A stretch of 64,000 bases of DNA, taken from the NCBI GenBank assembly GCA_021904315.1, contig CM038921.1, forward strand, positions 17,272,590 to 17,336,589, read 5' to 3'. The notes below the pieces were generated by a model, which saw only the letters and a program-made list of their open reading frames with translations, did no database searches and had not been told where the DNA came from. Both the position numbers and the translations under genes were made by a program. The first letter of the stretch is position 1, and each line of letters opens with the position of its first letter. Source of the DNA: Sphagnum magellanicum (Eukaryota; Streptophyta; Sphagnopsida; Sphagnales; Sphagnaceae). Shown here in pieces: positions 46,711 to 58,558 of the stretch.

Positions 46711-46900
46711 AAATTTTGTCAAGATATAATTTTTTTTGTCAAGAAGTAGAAAAAACATAGAAGTTCAACCAAAAATGAAAAGTTATTGCCAAAATGTAGA
46801 GATTTAGCTATTAAAAGATATAAGTTTGATCAAGAAACAAAGGTTTAACCAAGAAGAAGAGATAAAAGCTTTTGCTTGGAGGCTAAAATTTAGCCAATGA
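46080..46900 (-). repeat. ~40-bp minisatellite, inverted copy, at the right arm end
   Basis: Reverse-complement units (GTTTTGTCAAAAGGTAAAAA, TTTAGCCAAGAAATAAAGAG) repeat about every 40 bases. The array runs some 190 bases past the last clear pairing with the left arm. It is followed by GGTAGGTAGGTAGGG at about 46913. Confidence 0.8.
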
Positions 46901-47091
46901 AAAAATAGAGGGTAGGTAGGTAGGGGGATCAATCGTTAGTTTGTAGGTAAGGCCAAGATGAAGATGAGTAAAATAGCTAGGTCAATAGAGTAACTAGATG
47001 GGAAGGTAGTATGAAGGTGAAGGTTGAGAAAAAAACAGCCCAACAAAAACTCATTGATTAGAAACCAAAAAAAGTTGCTAATTTGAGGCTG

Positions 47092-47372
47092 GATGAAAAA
47101 ATGCAGTGCATCCCATGGACAGAACAACCAACTGGTGCATTGGTGGGTGCTGGTTCACTCTGGCCAGAAGAAAGAAAAAGGGGGGGTGGGCGGAGGGGGG
47201 AAAGCAAGAAAAGAGAAATATGTTTGTGAGGATGGGAAAACAAAAGAGGGCAGCCAGCCAGGAAGTGAGAATTTTTTTTTTATAAAAACAGAGCTTCATC
47301 CAACGGACGAAACCCAGAACAAGTTCCGTTGGACTGGTGCATTGGTGGGGGGGGGGCTAGGTCACTCCAGCC
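47092..47372 (-). repeat. second copy of the palindrome-axis module, with repeated ends
   Basis: On the minus strand CACCAATGCACCAGT occurs twice, near 47340 and near 47140. Between them lie CCGTTGGATGAAGCTCTG (about 47295) and CTCACAAACATATTTCTCTT (about 47225), matching the order at 43.70-43.83 kb (GGTTGGATGAAGCTTTG, then CTCACAAACCTATTTCTCCT). The two directly repeated ends are about 200 bases apart. It may be the element that seeded the palindrome centre, or a separate insertion. Confidence 0.6.
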
Positions 47373-48780
47373 GCTACGAGACTACCTATCCCATTGAACT
47401 AGTGGGCACACCCAAAACCCATTGCTAGGACCCAGTCAGTCATCTTCAAATTGACAAAATTTACATGAGTAGACTTCAATGAAAATATTATTAAAATTAA
47501 AATTTTAGAAAGAAATTGTACTAGTAGCACATACCCACATCCAAACCATGTAGGAATAATTCCACGTCTCTTCATTTGCACAAGAAGAATTGATGAAAAC
47601 CTTGAGAGTCTATGAATTAAAGATGGCATAACCATGGGACATGGCATGTGATTTGCCAATGAATTCAATTTGCAGTGATAATAATGGAAACATCGCACCA
47701 AAATTGCAATGCCAGCACCTATCAGAGGTTAACAAAACTTGGCTTTTTCACAATTTTTTTGGGTTTCTTATTCTACTTGAGATGGCCATCTCATCATGTG
47801 AACCTTAAAATGGCTTAAGTAAAATAATGCTACCCATATTGGGTGGTGTTAGGTTGACACTTTACACCTGAAGAGCATGTCCACCCATATTAGGTATTTA
47901 GGCCTCTAACCGTATTTCTCCATCCAAGATCATTTAACTTTTAAAATCCTTTCACAATCCTTTTTCACATAAACATCAAACAGAGATGGTAAAAGATGAG
48001 AAACAAGTAGCCAATTTCACAACAGGTGTTTAGTTTAGACTGAGCACTGGGTTTCGCCAGCCTCTGCATCCTATGCAAATGTGCTAGCCAAAAAACCATT
48101 TTTAAAAATTTAAGCTGTAAAGCCGTAAAATTGAATTCCTGGCCGCATCATCCAACTGACTGTCGTGTATGTAGTGTGTTGGTGGAGCTGCTCTAAGCGA
48201 AAGACAAATGACGCCACGTTTACCAACTGAGTCCAGGAGGAAGGCTCCAAATGGGTCTCTTCTTGTCCTGGAAAAACCACCCAAAAAACGAAATCCCATT
48301 AAAAGATCATTTTTATTGATTATTTTCTTTTTTGAAATTTTTCCTTGACTTCGTGTACAATCACTGTTAGTGTTTTTTTAATTGAAAACTTGGTTTTTTT
48401 CTACGAAACCAAATGGGGGGGGAAAAAAATTCACTGTAATTAATTTTTCATATTTAAGGGGAAAAAAATTCTCCAGAATTTTGATACCTATTATCACAAA
48501 AGGGGGAAAAAAAAAAAAAAAAAACACGTGAGAGACTCAATGAGCTGTCATTTATGTGTACAGTATTCAATCTTTGGGTCCAGTTGGGGTAATAATTCCA
48601 AAGCTGAAATCATTTTTTGTGGTCGATTGATTTTCCAAACATTAAATGTACTGCTACTTTCCTATTCTGCGCCAGCAATTTTTAGCTATTTTTCTTTTTT
48701 ATTTTTGGGACGCGTCGGGAGACTGCAGTGAGTGGATGATTGTTTTCTTTGTGTAAGTAAATAATGGAAAGTGCTCCATT
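47373..48780. other. spacer, nothing recognised
   Basis: A poly-A stretch lies at about 48505-48523. The 100-codon minus-strand frame at 47399-47701 matches no family known to me. Confidence 0.4.
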
Positions 48781-49142
48781 TTGTGTGTGTGTGTGTGTGT
48801 GAGCATTATTTTATTTTTATTTTATTTTGGCGATTTTTTTCAGTAAATGAAAAAATGAAAATTTTGTAATTTTCGGGACTTTTTTTTTCGGCATTCTTTT
48901 TAAATGAAAATATTAACCATATATCTAGACCTAGGCATTTCCTAGGTCGTCATTTGTAGCAGCACTGCTGTCAAAAATGCCACAACCCACGTCGGTCAGT
49001 CGCCATTTTAATGCTAGTTAAAGTTAATTAATGCAGGGGATCCTCGCCAGTAGACTTGGTTGAGGTATTTGAAAAAAAATAAAACCCTGGCGTGTGTCTG
49101 TTTTCTCGCCCTTTTTCTAAATTGAAAGTTTTCAAGATTTTG

Positions 49143-49179
<37 letters not shown>

Positions 49180-50323
49180 TTGCAGAAGTAGACCTCTGAA
49201 AGAATAGGAAGCCCTGAGAAAACAATAATTATTATTATAATGCTGCGTTACTGTTTCTTCTTCTTCTTCTTGCTCTATTGTTGCTGTTGTTATGACTCCA
49301 AACTCGGTGGCATTGTGGATCCGAACTGCCGTCCCTTGAAGCAAGCAGATCAGATGAGGAATTAATTGTCTTGAGGAAAATTGTGAGTTGTTTTATTTTT
49401 CCTGTGTTGCAGGGTGATCGAATCTCACATGTTTCGATGCCTTTTCGTAGCTTTCACTCTTGAGTTCAGGTAAGTATCTATCATGATCTCTCCTCTTGAA
49501 GCTCAATTATTGATTGCATCCCAGACAGAGCCCCCTCCCTCCCTCTTCTCTACCCCCCTTTTTTCCTTTTTCTTTTTTTGAGTTGTTCTTGTGTGGTTTC
49601 ATGCTCACCAAATCTCTGCGAAATGTCTTGTGTGTTTTCGTCTGCGTTGAGAAGGATCATTTTGCATGTGTGAGGATCCTATATTCTATGTGTTTTAGCA
49701 GCTGAATTTTTGGTAACTATCCATTGTATTTCGACGCGATTTCCAGCCATGAATTCTGAACAAGAGTTCCTCGATTGAAGCTCTCCTGGAACGTCATTTC
49801 TTCTTTTGCGCTGTGTTACACCGGTTTCATTTTTTCGCTACGCAACAAAAATAGTGATCAGTGCTGATTGCAAGCTCTCGGGGTTTTGACAGTTTGTTCG
49901 TGAAATTGCTGGCTACACCGGCTTTGTTAGACGTCGACTATGCGGCTGCTCAACGTGTGGAGATTGTCGCATCGAAAAAGTACACAGCCGTTCTTGAAGC
50001 CACCTGCAACTTCTTATTTGGAATAAAATACGACTTTGGCCTGCGATTTCTTTGTTTTACGAAAGGTGTGTGCATGTAGTAGATTTGCTCAGGAAAATGC
50101 ATTTCAGGTGTCGGGAAGTTGTGTGACTTATCCCGTGGTGCATCTGCTGCAACAGGAGCTGCAGCTGCCGGATTTGCATTCTTCACGTAGCAAAGGATTT
50201 TAAAGATAAATTCTAGAGTCGTGTCATAGTCCATGGACGTATTCCAAGCCGTAGAGGAGATATAGGCCTTTGTTGAAACGTCGAAGTCGCGCTGGCGTCA
50301 GGAGACCTTATAAATCTACCAAG
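48781..50323 (+). promoter_or_regulatory. putative promoter and 5' leader of the TLC-domain gene
   Basis: Upstream region of the TLC gene. It has a (GT)n run (48782-48800) and a (CT)16-like run (49147-49177), a pyrimidine patch of the kind often seen near plant transcription starts. A textbook donor CAG|GTAAGT lies at 49469/49470, and a good acceptor TTTCAG ends at 50107, so a leader intron of about 640 bases is plausible. Short upstream ATG frames exist. The frame of the coding start has a TAG at 50252-50254 and no ATG before 50324. Confidence 0.45.
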
Positions 50324-53300
50324 ATGATTTTAGGATCTTTGTTACCTGGAGCGATGAACTTGCCAAGGTCGGTTCCCTTCCACAATGACCTGGACAAGCT
50401 TCTTGGAGAATGGAGTTCAGTTGGAGAACCCCTTCTCTGGCTTGTTTCGGTGTCGTCTGGCATCATTTTCTGTGAGCTTGTGCGTTCTTCTTCTCCCTGG
50501 TTGTTGCGCACTTCAGCCGATTGTATGGATATTGTCTACTCGATTCGTCTGTCAGGTGTTTCATGACATCATGACATGTCTGTGCACTTGAGATGCAGTG
50601 TCTATTTGAATGTATATGCTTCCTGTCTGCAACGGTAGTTCCATTTGTCTAGCTTTATGAGTTACAACCTGTTCCTGTTTTTGGTGTCTGTAGAGAGAGC
50701 TCCGTACACATATACACAAGTTTGATTTGAAAAGAGGGAGATTTTGGGGTGTTGCAGGTGGCTGATATCTCGAGAACATTTAGTCCGGTGTTCTTTCCAC
50801 GCCATAGCAAGCTTTCAAAGAAGGAGAAAGTGGAATGGATTAACAGGTTGAGAACTCATTATATTATGATACAACCAGCAAGAATGTATCCAAGTGCAGC
50901 ATTTCTGTCAGTTCGTGGTTGTATCCTGCATCATAATTCTGGAAATAGATACATAAAATTGACAGAGTGAAGGACTTGAAAATTTGAGATATATATAAAT
51001 TTATATATTTCAGCTCAGTTTTCTCTTGAACTTATGGACAATTAAACTGTAACAATGTACCATCTGATGAGTCAAAGATGATTTTCTTGTCCTGATATCC
51101 CCTGATATCTTCTTTGTGGTCAAGAGAAAAATTACTGACCTAAAAATGGATGCATGCCTTTCAGGTCTTTTTCAACAGCTCATGCAGTTGTGGCATCGAT
51201 TGTTGCATTCTACCTACTGTACATAAGTGATATTTTCTATGATGATGCTCCTTATGGACCTGTTATATTTCGGAGCACCATACTTTCCCAGTTCACTCTT
51301 GGAGTGAGTGACAAGTACCTTTTCCTTTTCTGCATTCCATTTCTTGTGTATCCCCACTTAACAGTTAATTTTCCCTTCAATTCATGAGACTTGAGTCCTC
51401 TCATGAGACTTCACTCATGTGCTCATGACTTGAGTCATCTCAAGTGCTTGATAGAGATTTCTATGGTTGCATGTTGTAGATGCTAAAGTGATTTATTATG
51501 CTTTTAGAGCTTTCCAGGCTTTTGAGACTGTACCAAAATTCTGACTGCCTTCTATAAAAGGCAAAGGTTCTTTGGAAACTTTGCCCTTGAAGATCTGGTT
51601 ATGTGATTAACTCAACAGTTGTAATCAAACAGGCTTTATATTACAGGTAAAACTCAGGCTTCCAAAACCAACATTTGATGTTGCTATGCAAGTCCTTGAC
51701 CCTTACAAAGGGCCTCCTTTCATAGAAGTGTTTAGACTTTAGACACCATGCCTGATTGTTTAGGATTGAGGAATATTGTTTATGTTTTCTTTTTCCCCAC
51801 TTCTTTTGAACTGAAATTCCACCTACACTGGAAGTTCTTGTGAGTTCCAGAGGTCTAAAAACTGATCCACTACCAGGACCAAATTGATCACATATGTAGA
51901 TTCAGGTCCCTGGAGTAGATGTGTTCCACACTCCAGACAACCCATATCTTTCTCAAGGCTACGCTAACCATGATGCAGAAACCATATTAACTAGTCTGAA
52001 GGTAACTTGACCATGTGAAGTCTTCAGGGTCCTTCTAGAACTCTGATTAGACAATTTCCCTAGTGCATTGAGGAAGAATATGGGTCCATGATACTGTCCT
52101 GCAAATTTGGAATCCATGTTTTAAGGCCATCAGCCATAACATCCCCAATCCAGAATCTATGATTTGACTATTTTGAATTATGTCTAGATGAGAATGGAAC
52201 TACAGCTGGAGCTCTCAACCTTGTATCACTACCGTGCATGACACATCAAGAGTTTCTTCAGGGTTGCAGTAAGCTGCTCCAAGGTTTCAGTTATTTCCTA
52301 GATTACCACAATAGAAAGTGGTTGACATGAATTTCTCTTTTTCTGTACAGTTTTCATGTGGTTATTTCCTTGCTGATATGGCAATGATGTTCCACCATTA
52401 TCCCAACCTAGGACGCCTTGAATTTGTGAGTTATACTGTCCTACTTCAGTGTGTTTGCAGTAATCCTGATGGTGCTGAATTGCAAATTTTTTATTCCCCC
52501 ATAGACATGTTGGCAGATTGTTACAAATCCACTGTTTATTTTGGTTTCATATTCTTTGGACTGTCATACTATAGCTTTTCCTTGAGAGTTTTCCACGCAG
52601 TCAAGTTGAGGGGAAAATTGAGGTTTGTAGTGGCTTCTTTATCATGAATCTGCAGATGCATTTATTCTAGCAGTAAATGACATTGTGCAATTGTTGATGT
52701 TTTTGGATGCCAGTTTGTACATCATCTGCTGTCAATTATATCACTGGTCCTTGGAGTTCATAGTGGGCATGGCCAAGTGTACATCTTTATGGTCCTCTTG
52801 TCAGAATGTACGACACCCTTTGTCAATCTTCGGTGGTGGGTGATCTGCTCCCTGCTTAATCCTGTGTTCCACACTGCAACTGATCAATTTCATCAACTAC
52901 CAGTTATCCAGGATGAAGTCAAAAGATTGGCATGACTGCAAGACTAATTAAGATTTCACTGGGCAATGCAGGTTTTTGTTTGCACTGGGGCAGAAGCATT
53001 CAAAACTATACTACTTCAATGGGTTATGTCTGACCCTGTTCTGGCTGGTAATTGTCTGTGCAGTGTAGTCTTTGGTCTGCATTACTCCTTGAAATGCTTA
53101 CCTCCAAGTGTGTACATTTATTTTCTCTGTCCCAATGGACTTACCATGGAGTATGCAAAGCTCCTAAAGATCTCACTGAAACAGATTTCAGTATTCTGAA
53201 GGATGGGTGGGATTGCAGGTTGCTCGTGTGCTATTGTTCATATATTGTTTCACCCACATGTACTTCCATCATGACCAGGTACACACTTCTGCAATCTTGA

Positions 53301-53727
53301 CCTCAATCTAAGTGCTCTAAACTGAAGATCTGAAACAACCTTCATCTTGATAGTTTCAACCCTACACCTGAATCTAAAAGAAAACCCTCCATTATGTTGT
53401 CTAATGGAAAATAGAAAAGCCCATTGTCTATTTCCTGATTAGAAATCATACAAGACTCAGATCCATGAAAACTGCAGAACATTTTGAGTCTCTTTCCATC
53501 CTCGATCACACTGCAGAACATTTTGGGCAAGTCCCCAGAACAAGAGTCACCACCAGATAAAGTGGTTTTCCATTTGGGTGTTTTTTTTGCAGATGAGACA
53601 AGTGCACAAATTGGGGTATTTTTTTATGATATTGGCACCTGGAGGCTTGGGTTTCATGAATGTCATATGGTTTTTCAAGATCCTGCAGTCATTGTTCAGG
53701 ATATTGTATCACAAGCAAGCTCCATGA
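50324..53727 (+). CDS. TLC-domain membrane protein (TLCD4/TMEM56-like), 8 exons, 283 aa
   Basis: Exons assembled by splice sites and phase: 50324-50479, 50758-50846, 51165-51303, 52351-52425, 52714-52835, 52972-53047, 53219-53278 and 53593-53727 (TGA). Every junction has GT/AG and the phases add up to 852 bases. The product aligns without large gaps to plant TLC (TRAM-LAG1-CLN8) proteins such as Arabidopsis At1g31300, which is of about the same length. Landmarks: a hydrophobic segment near 34-55, KKEKVEWINRS (73-83), AVVASIVAFYLLYISDIFY starting at 87, GYFLADMAMMFHHYP (132-146), FVHH (154-157) with the conserved His pair, TTPFVNLRW (186-194), VARVLLFIYCFTHMYFHHDQ (220-239), and a C-terminal hydrophobic segment with NVIWFFKIL. 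It is a multipass membrane protein; relatives are linked to lipid sensing or transport, with exact activity unproven. No frame disruption was seen, so the gene looks functional. Confidence 0.92.
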
Positions 53728-54645
53728 GCTTTTCATAAGATTTTCATGTTGTTTAGTCTACAGAGGCTGTTTCTGAGCAGTTCTGAAGGATTGTTGTAGC
53801 TTGTCCAATCAGGTTCAACAGTTGTGTATGATGTTTCCTATCCCCAGCTCATGACTAGTTCTTTTGTTTTGAAGATATGTGGTGTTCAATTAGGCAGTAA
53901 CTCTGGTGGCCATGGTTCAGCAGTGGTTCAACCAGAATACTAGTGTCCTCTGGGATGAGATATAGTATGGCACACTCTTGGTACAGCAGCACTATGGGAA
54001 TTCCCATGCAGAGATTATGCATGTGGCCACAATTCAATGAGGTTCTCTTCACAAATGCATCTTGTAAGGAATCGGTTGACCATTTATAAGAAGATTGACC
54101 AAACAGAAAGGAGATTAGATGAGGCTTGTCCAGGATCTCAGATGTCATAGAGGGCTTTCAGTTCACTAGTCAAAGTTTCATTTGATAGGCTGAGCATTTT
54201 GGGCTCACTAAGTGTTCTTTGCTGGTTTGGTGTCTCTTCATATACAGGTTTACTCTTTTCCTGATTCTTTTCAATCAGTTAGAGAATTTTGTGCTGATGC
54301 TGCTCCCCTTTCTTGTGAAGAAATGAAAACTAAGCAAGTATCAATTTGGCCACAGGTTAGCATGTTACAATGGAACAAATTGATGTGAGGGACTTAGGCT
54401 TCAGCAATGCTGCAAGGACTTCACAAGAATGAGGTAAACCTCCTAACACATGTTTGTACTGCTCAGAAATCCAAAATCTTTCAAAAACCATGGCAATGAT
54501 GGGTTTAAGTTGAATCTCCCACCATATTACGTGTTGGCTTCAATCCTCTCAACCATATAAACCAAGTACCTGTTTGCATGTAAGTTGACTATCTATACCA
54601 CAATTCACCCACCTTCACCCTTTCACCTTCTATAAACCTTTACAG
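53728..54645. other. 3' flank of the TLC gene, nothing recognised
   Basis: Probable 3' untranslated region and spacer. The frames here have no family resemblance. Confidence 0.45.
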
Positions 54646-54897
54646 CTTCAGAGATAACATCTGACAGAAAGAACATGATGCATAATGGTTGAACACCCAC
54701 ATTTTGACTTTTCATTCTACAAGGAATGTGTTGTGGATTTGTCTTCTGCAGGTCATGGAGGATTTGTAAACTTCAGAGATAGCATCTGACAGACAGAGAA
54801 TATGAACCAGAATGGTTGAACACCCACACGTTGGCTTCTTATTCTATGAGGAATGTGTTTGTGGATTTGTCTTCTGCAGACCATGGAGGATTTTTTT
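54646..54897. repeat. 125-bp tandem duplication
   Basis: Copies start with CTTCAGAGATA at 54646 and 54771. Both contain AATGGTTGAACACCCACA, GGAATGTGTT, GTGGATTTGTCTTCTGCAG and CATGGAGGATTT. Moderate divergence. Confidence 0.92.
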
Positions 54898-57800
54898 TAA
54901 CTTTCTGATGAACATGCAATACTTCTTACCTGTGAGTACTTCTTACCATTTGCCAGCTTATGGTTGGAAGTCCAATTATTGTGTATGTGTAGTGCAGTTT
55001 AGTGAAGTTGTCGAATAACTGGACAACCACACATACTTATCATTAATGGTCTGACAAATGAAAGAGATATTCTGATAAAGCATCAACCTTAACCAATTGT
55101 GCTGCACTATGTGCACCTTCAAAGTTAAAACACACCTAGATGCTTGAGGTAGTTTGGGTGCTAGAATATGCATCAGGAGTGTGTGACATGTCTTTCCTAA
55201 GTCAGCTCCAAAGGAGTAACCTCCAAGTGGCCCCAAGACATAGTGCAATTTGCAATTTAGTTGTGTCGTTGTAATGGTCTCCTTCCTGATGCTATCCAAC
55301 AAAATTCACTGTTGAATTGCTGCCACAATCCTACAAAAGTTTGCTGGGCTCGTTTTACGGCCTCTGAGGTGCACTTCAATTGCACTCCAAACACACTTTT
55401 CAACAGCATCAAGCTATTTACACAGGTACATATACCTTTGGCACTGTGTACATGTAGATGAAGTAAGGATTCTATTATTTGCAATCACAGGTGAGCATTA
55501 CATTTTGTGTAACACCCCTGTTCAGGCCAAGCAGGGTACAGCAGGGCCTCCTACTGTATGCTATGGTGGGGAATTATAGAACTTAGTAGTGTTCTGCTTG
55601 TGCATTATTCAGGGTAATGCCCTGCTGCCAAGTCAGTACCCTGCACATAGACTCATAGGCTTCCACAGAAGAATAAGAGAGAATATTTGGAGGACACTTG
55701 GAGAATTTGGACATTGAATGTCTAATAATATTACCATGCTACCTTAGAACCCTTAATGGACATTTGACCAAAATTGTCCCAAGTGCAAGGAAGGAGTTGC
55801 AAGCCTTGAAACTGCCCTGCGGTCCTGTAAAATGTCACTATTTTAATCATCTGACATGTTGGAGTTATAGGAGACTGCAAGCTGAAACTCTTGGTAAGAA
55901 GAACTTGGAATTTGGTTAAGAAGTGGGAATATCCAAACTGTTGGGTGCATAATTGATGTTATTATGGGTAGCCTCCAAAACAATTCACTTTTTAGAGACT
56001 TCAACCCCCTTACCAGTCTTTGTAGAATGCATAGCATAGAACATCCACTAAAGACCCATTTGCTATAGAATCAATTTGAAATTTCTGATACCTTATTTAT
56101 ACCTGGCACATGTGTTGCATCCATGTTGGTTATCTTTAAACCCTAAACCCCCTTTCCTTTGAACACTTGATTCAAAGTTGTAGGTTGAAATTGTGTAGAA
56201 TATGTTCCATATTTGCTGTCATGGAATGCATCGTTGATATTTGCATAGTAGTCAAAGGGCCTTCATTGAAGAGGTTATAAGATTGATCAGTAGTGTGTGA
56301 TATAAAGAGCAATATAAAAGTTAAAAGGGAAGAATTGTGTCACCTTAAACTGGGGAAATCATTATACCCAGGTTCAATGGTACTTCTTGATTTCTGTATG
56401 TTCAAGCTAGTTGGTTATGCTTTATGTTTCAAGGACTGTTTTTATTAGATGCTTCATTTTGAGGAAAGCATGTTTTTTTTAAAAAACTTTCACATCTGCA
56501 ATAGCAATATTGTGAAGATGGACATGTCAAGAACTTGTGCTCATGCATCATTTGGCTATTGTCAATAGCCATGTTTTCCATTTGATTACATTGGGGTAGA
56601 ATATAATTTGAATATTGAGAGTAATTATATAAAACTTGGAATACTTGATCAACATGTCACCAAAAATTTTATGATGCCAAAAATGGCCCCAAAACTATAC
56701 CTATGAATTTAAATTTGGTCTATCATTTTATTTTTCCCAATACCCACCTAGGTATTTGAATTATTCAATGCATTTTCAAGCTAGGAGTGAGGTCAAAGCA
56801 TCCCTTGATTCAAATAGTGTGTGAACATGCAACGGAAGGGACCTTAACCCTCCCAAATAAGTTTCCACTTTGAAAGTTGAAAGTCTTACAATGTCTCAAG
56901 TTTTTGTAACAAGGTCTGTCCAAATTGGGACCTCTTTATTGTTGGAAAGGCCTTGAACACTACTACACTAAAATGGGGTCACATTTTTAAAACAAAGATT
57001 TATAAAAAAATTATAGCCGTTTAAAAGGTTGATAGGCAAATTATCAAAATGAATCCCAATCACTCAAATGACAACTTGAGGACAAAATCTCCTTTGATTG
57101 AAAAGTTTTGTACATCCTTGAAGAGCTATAAGTTTTCCTTTGAAATCTGTTAATTTGGAGGTGAAATGAGAAAGTTACAAGGCCCCAAAATTAAAAGATT
57201 CATAACTTGAAAATTTTTGAACTTTCACTTGTGAATCTTGAGAAAAATGCCCCTTTACAAACTTCAAAATATATAACTAGAAAGATGACCCCTGCTCCAA
57301 AATCCAAGTTGTGGGGAGTCTTGTGAATTTGCTTTAATTCATGGCTTATCCATGCACCATTTAGATTTTAATATGCATTACCCACTCTCTTATTTGGTTT
57401 GTGCAATTTAATGTATCCATGAACCCTATTTGAAAAGTTCATCCTACTCTCATCTTAGAACTTTCGCACCTTTTCTTTTGTTGGGAGTTAAAGGAATGAA
57501 CCCTAAGTTTACAATTTAATACAAAATTCAGAATTGGGGAAAAAAAATTATCATTGATATTGCTTCACAAACCTGGGGTGCATTATTTTTTTTAATATTA
57601 AAAAAATCCTGATTCCATGGGAAAATGTTTTTGCATTAGTTCCCAAATCCATTCTAAAAATGCAAAATCGAAAAATTTTATTCTTTAAAAGTGGTTTTCC
57701 CAACTAGGTCACAATTCTAATCTATTCTAAACTAAGGATTTGCCTTTTTATCCATTCTTGCACAAATCACCAACAATCAAAATTTCATAATCATTTATCT

Positions 57801-58512
57801 TTTGGGTTTTCTTTTAGTGTTTTAAAGTTTTAAGCTTATTGATGTTAGGGTTTAGGGTTCTTGGGGCCCAAATTATTAGAATGTTCCCAAGATTTCATAG
57901 TAAATTCTTATCACAAGCTAAAAAAATTATACCATCTTTTTAACATTACTACTTGGAAAAGAAACTTGGACCAAGAAAGATCCCAACCCATTTCCACCCA
58001 ATCATATTTATTACAATCCTTACAAGCCTTCGTCCAAAAAATCTCTTTTCCCATTCTTAATGGGTTCTTCAACAACATTCATGCTTGACCAAGTTACATT
58101 GTATCTTTGGTATTTTTGTATCAAGAGGTTGATGCTTCATCCATGCCAAAATTGTAGAAGTTTTTCCAATGTTAATCATGGTATAAAATCAAATAGTTCA
58201 CGCATGAACTGAAGTTTGCAATGGTTTCCTTATCTTTTGATAGGTTGAAGTATAATAATACAATAATTTGACAATTTACTTTTCAAGAATATAATTTGGT
58301 TCATATCTTCATGCACCATATTACCATACATAAGGAAACAACAACCAATATTAAATGGTTTTTAAATATGTGAGAAACAAAACTAATTCCCATATGTAAT
58401 TTCTGGAAAAATAAACATTATAAATGTCAACAATCCAAACAACAAGATTGATATATAATATAAGAAAATTACATGGCATTTAATGCATTACAACATCAAA
58501 TGGTCTGCCCAT

Positions 58513-58558
<46 letters not shown>

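Noticed and set aside
54240..54360. Possible extra exon after the TLC gene
   Set aside because: The TLC protein already ends at a normal position at 53727, and this segment has no similarity to the family.
55698..55919. 73-codon frame with scattered Cys/His (CGPVKCHYFNHLTC)
   Set aside because: Considered as a retroviral-type zinc knuckle, but the Cys/His spacing is wrong and no gag sequence adjoins it.
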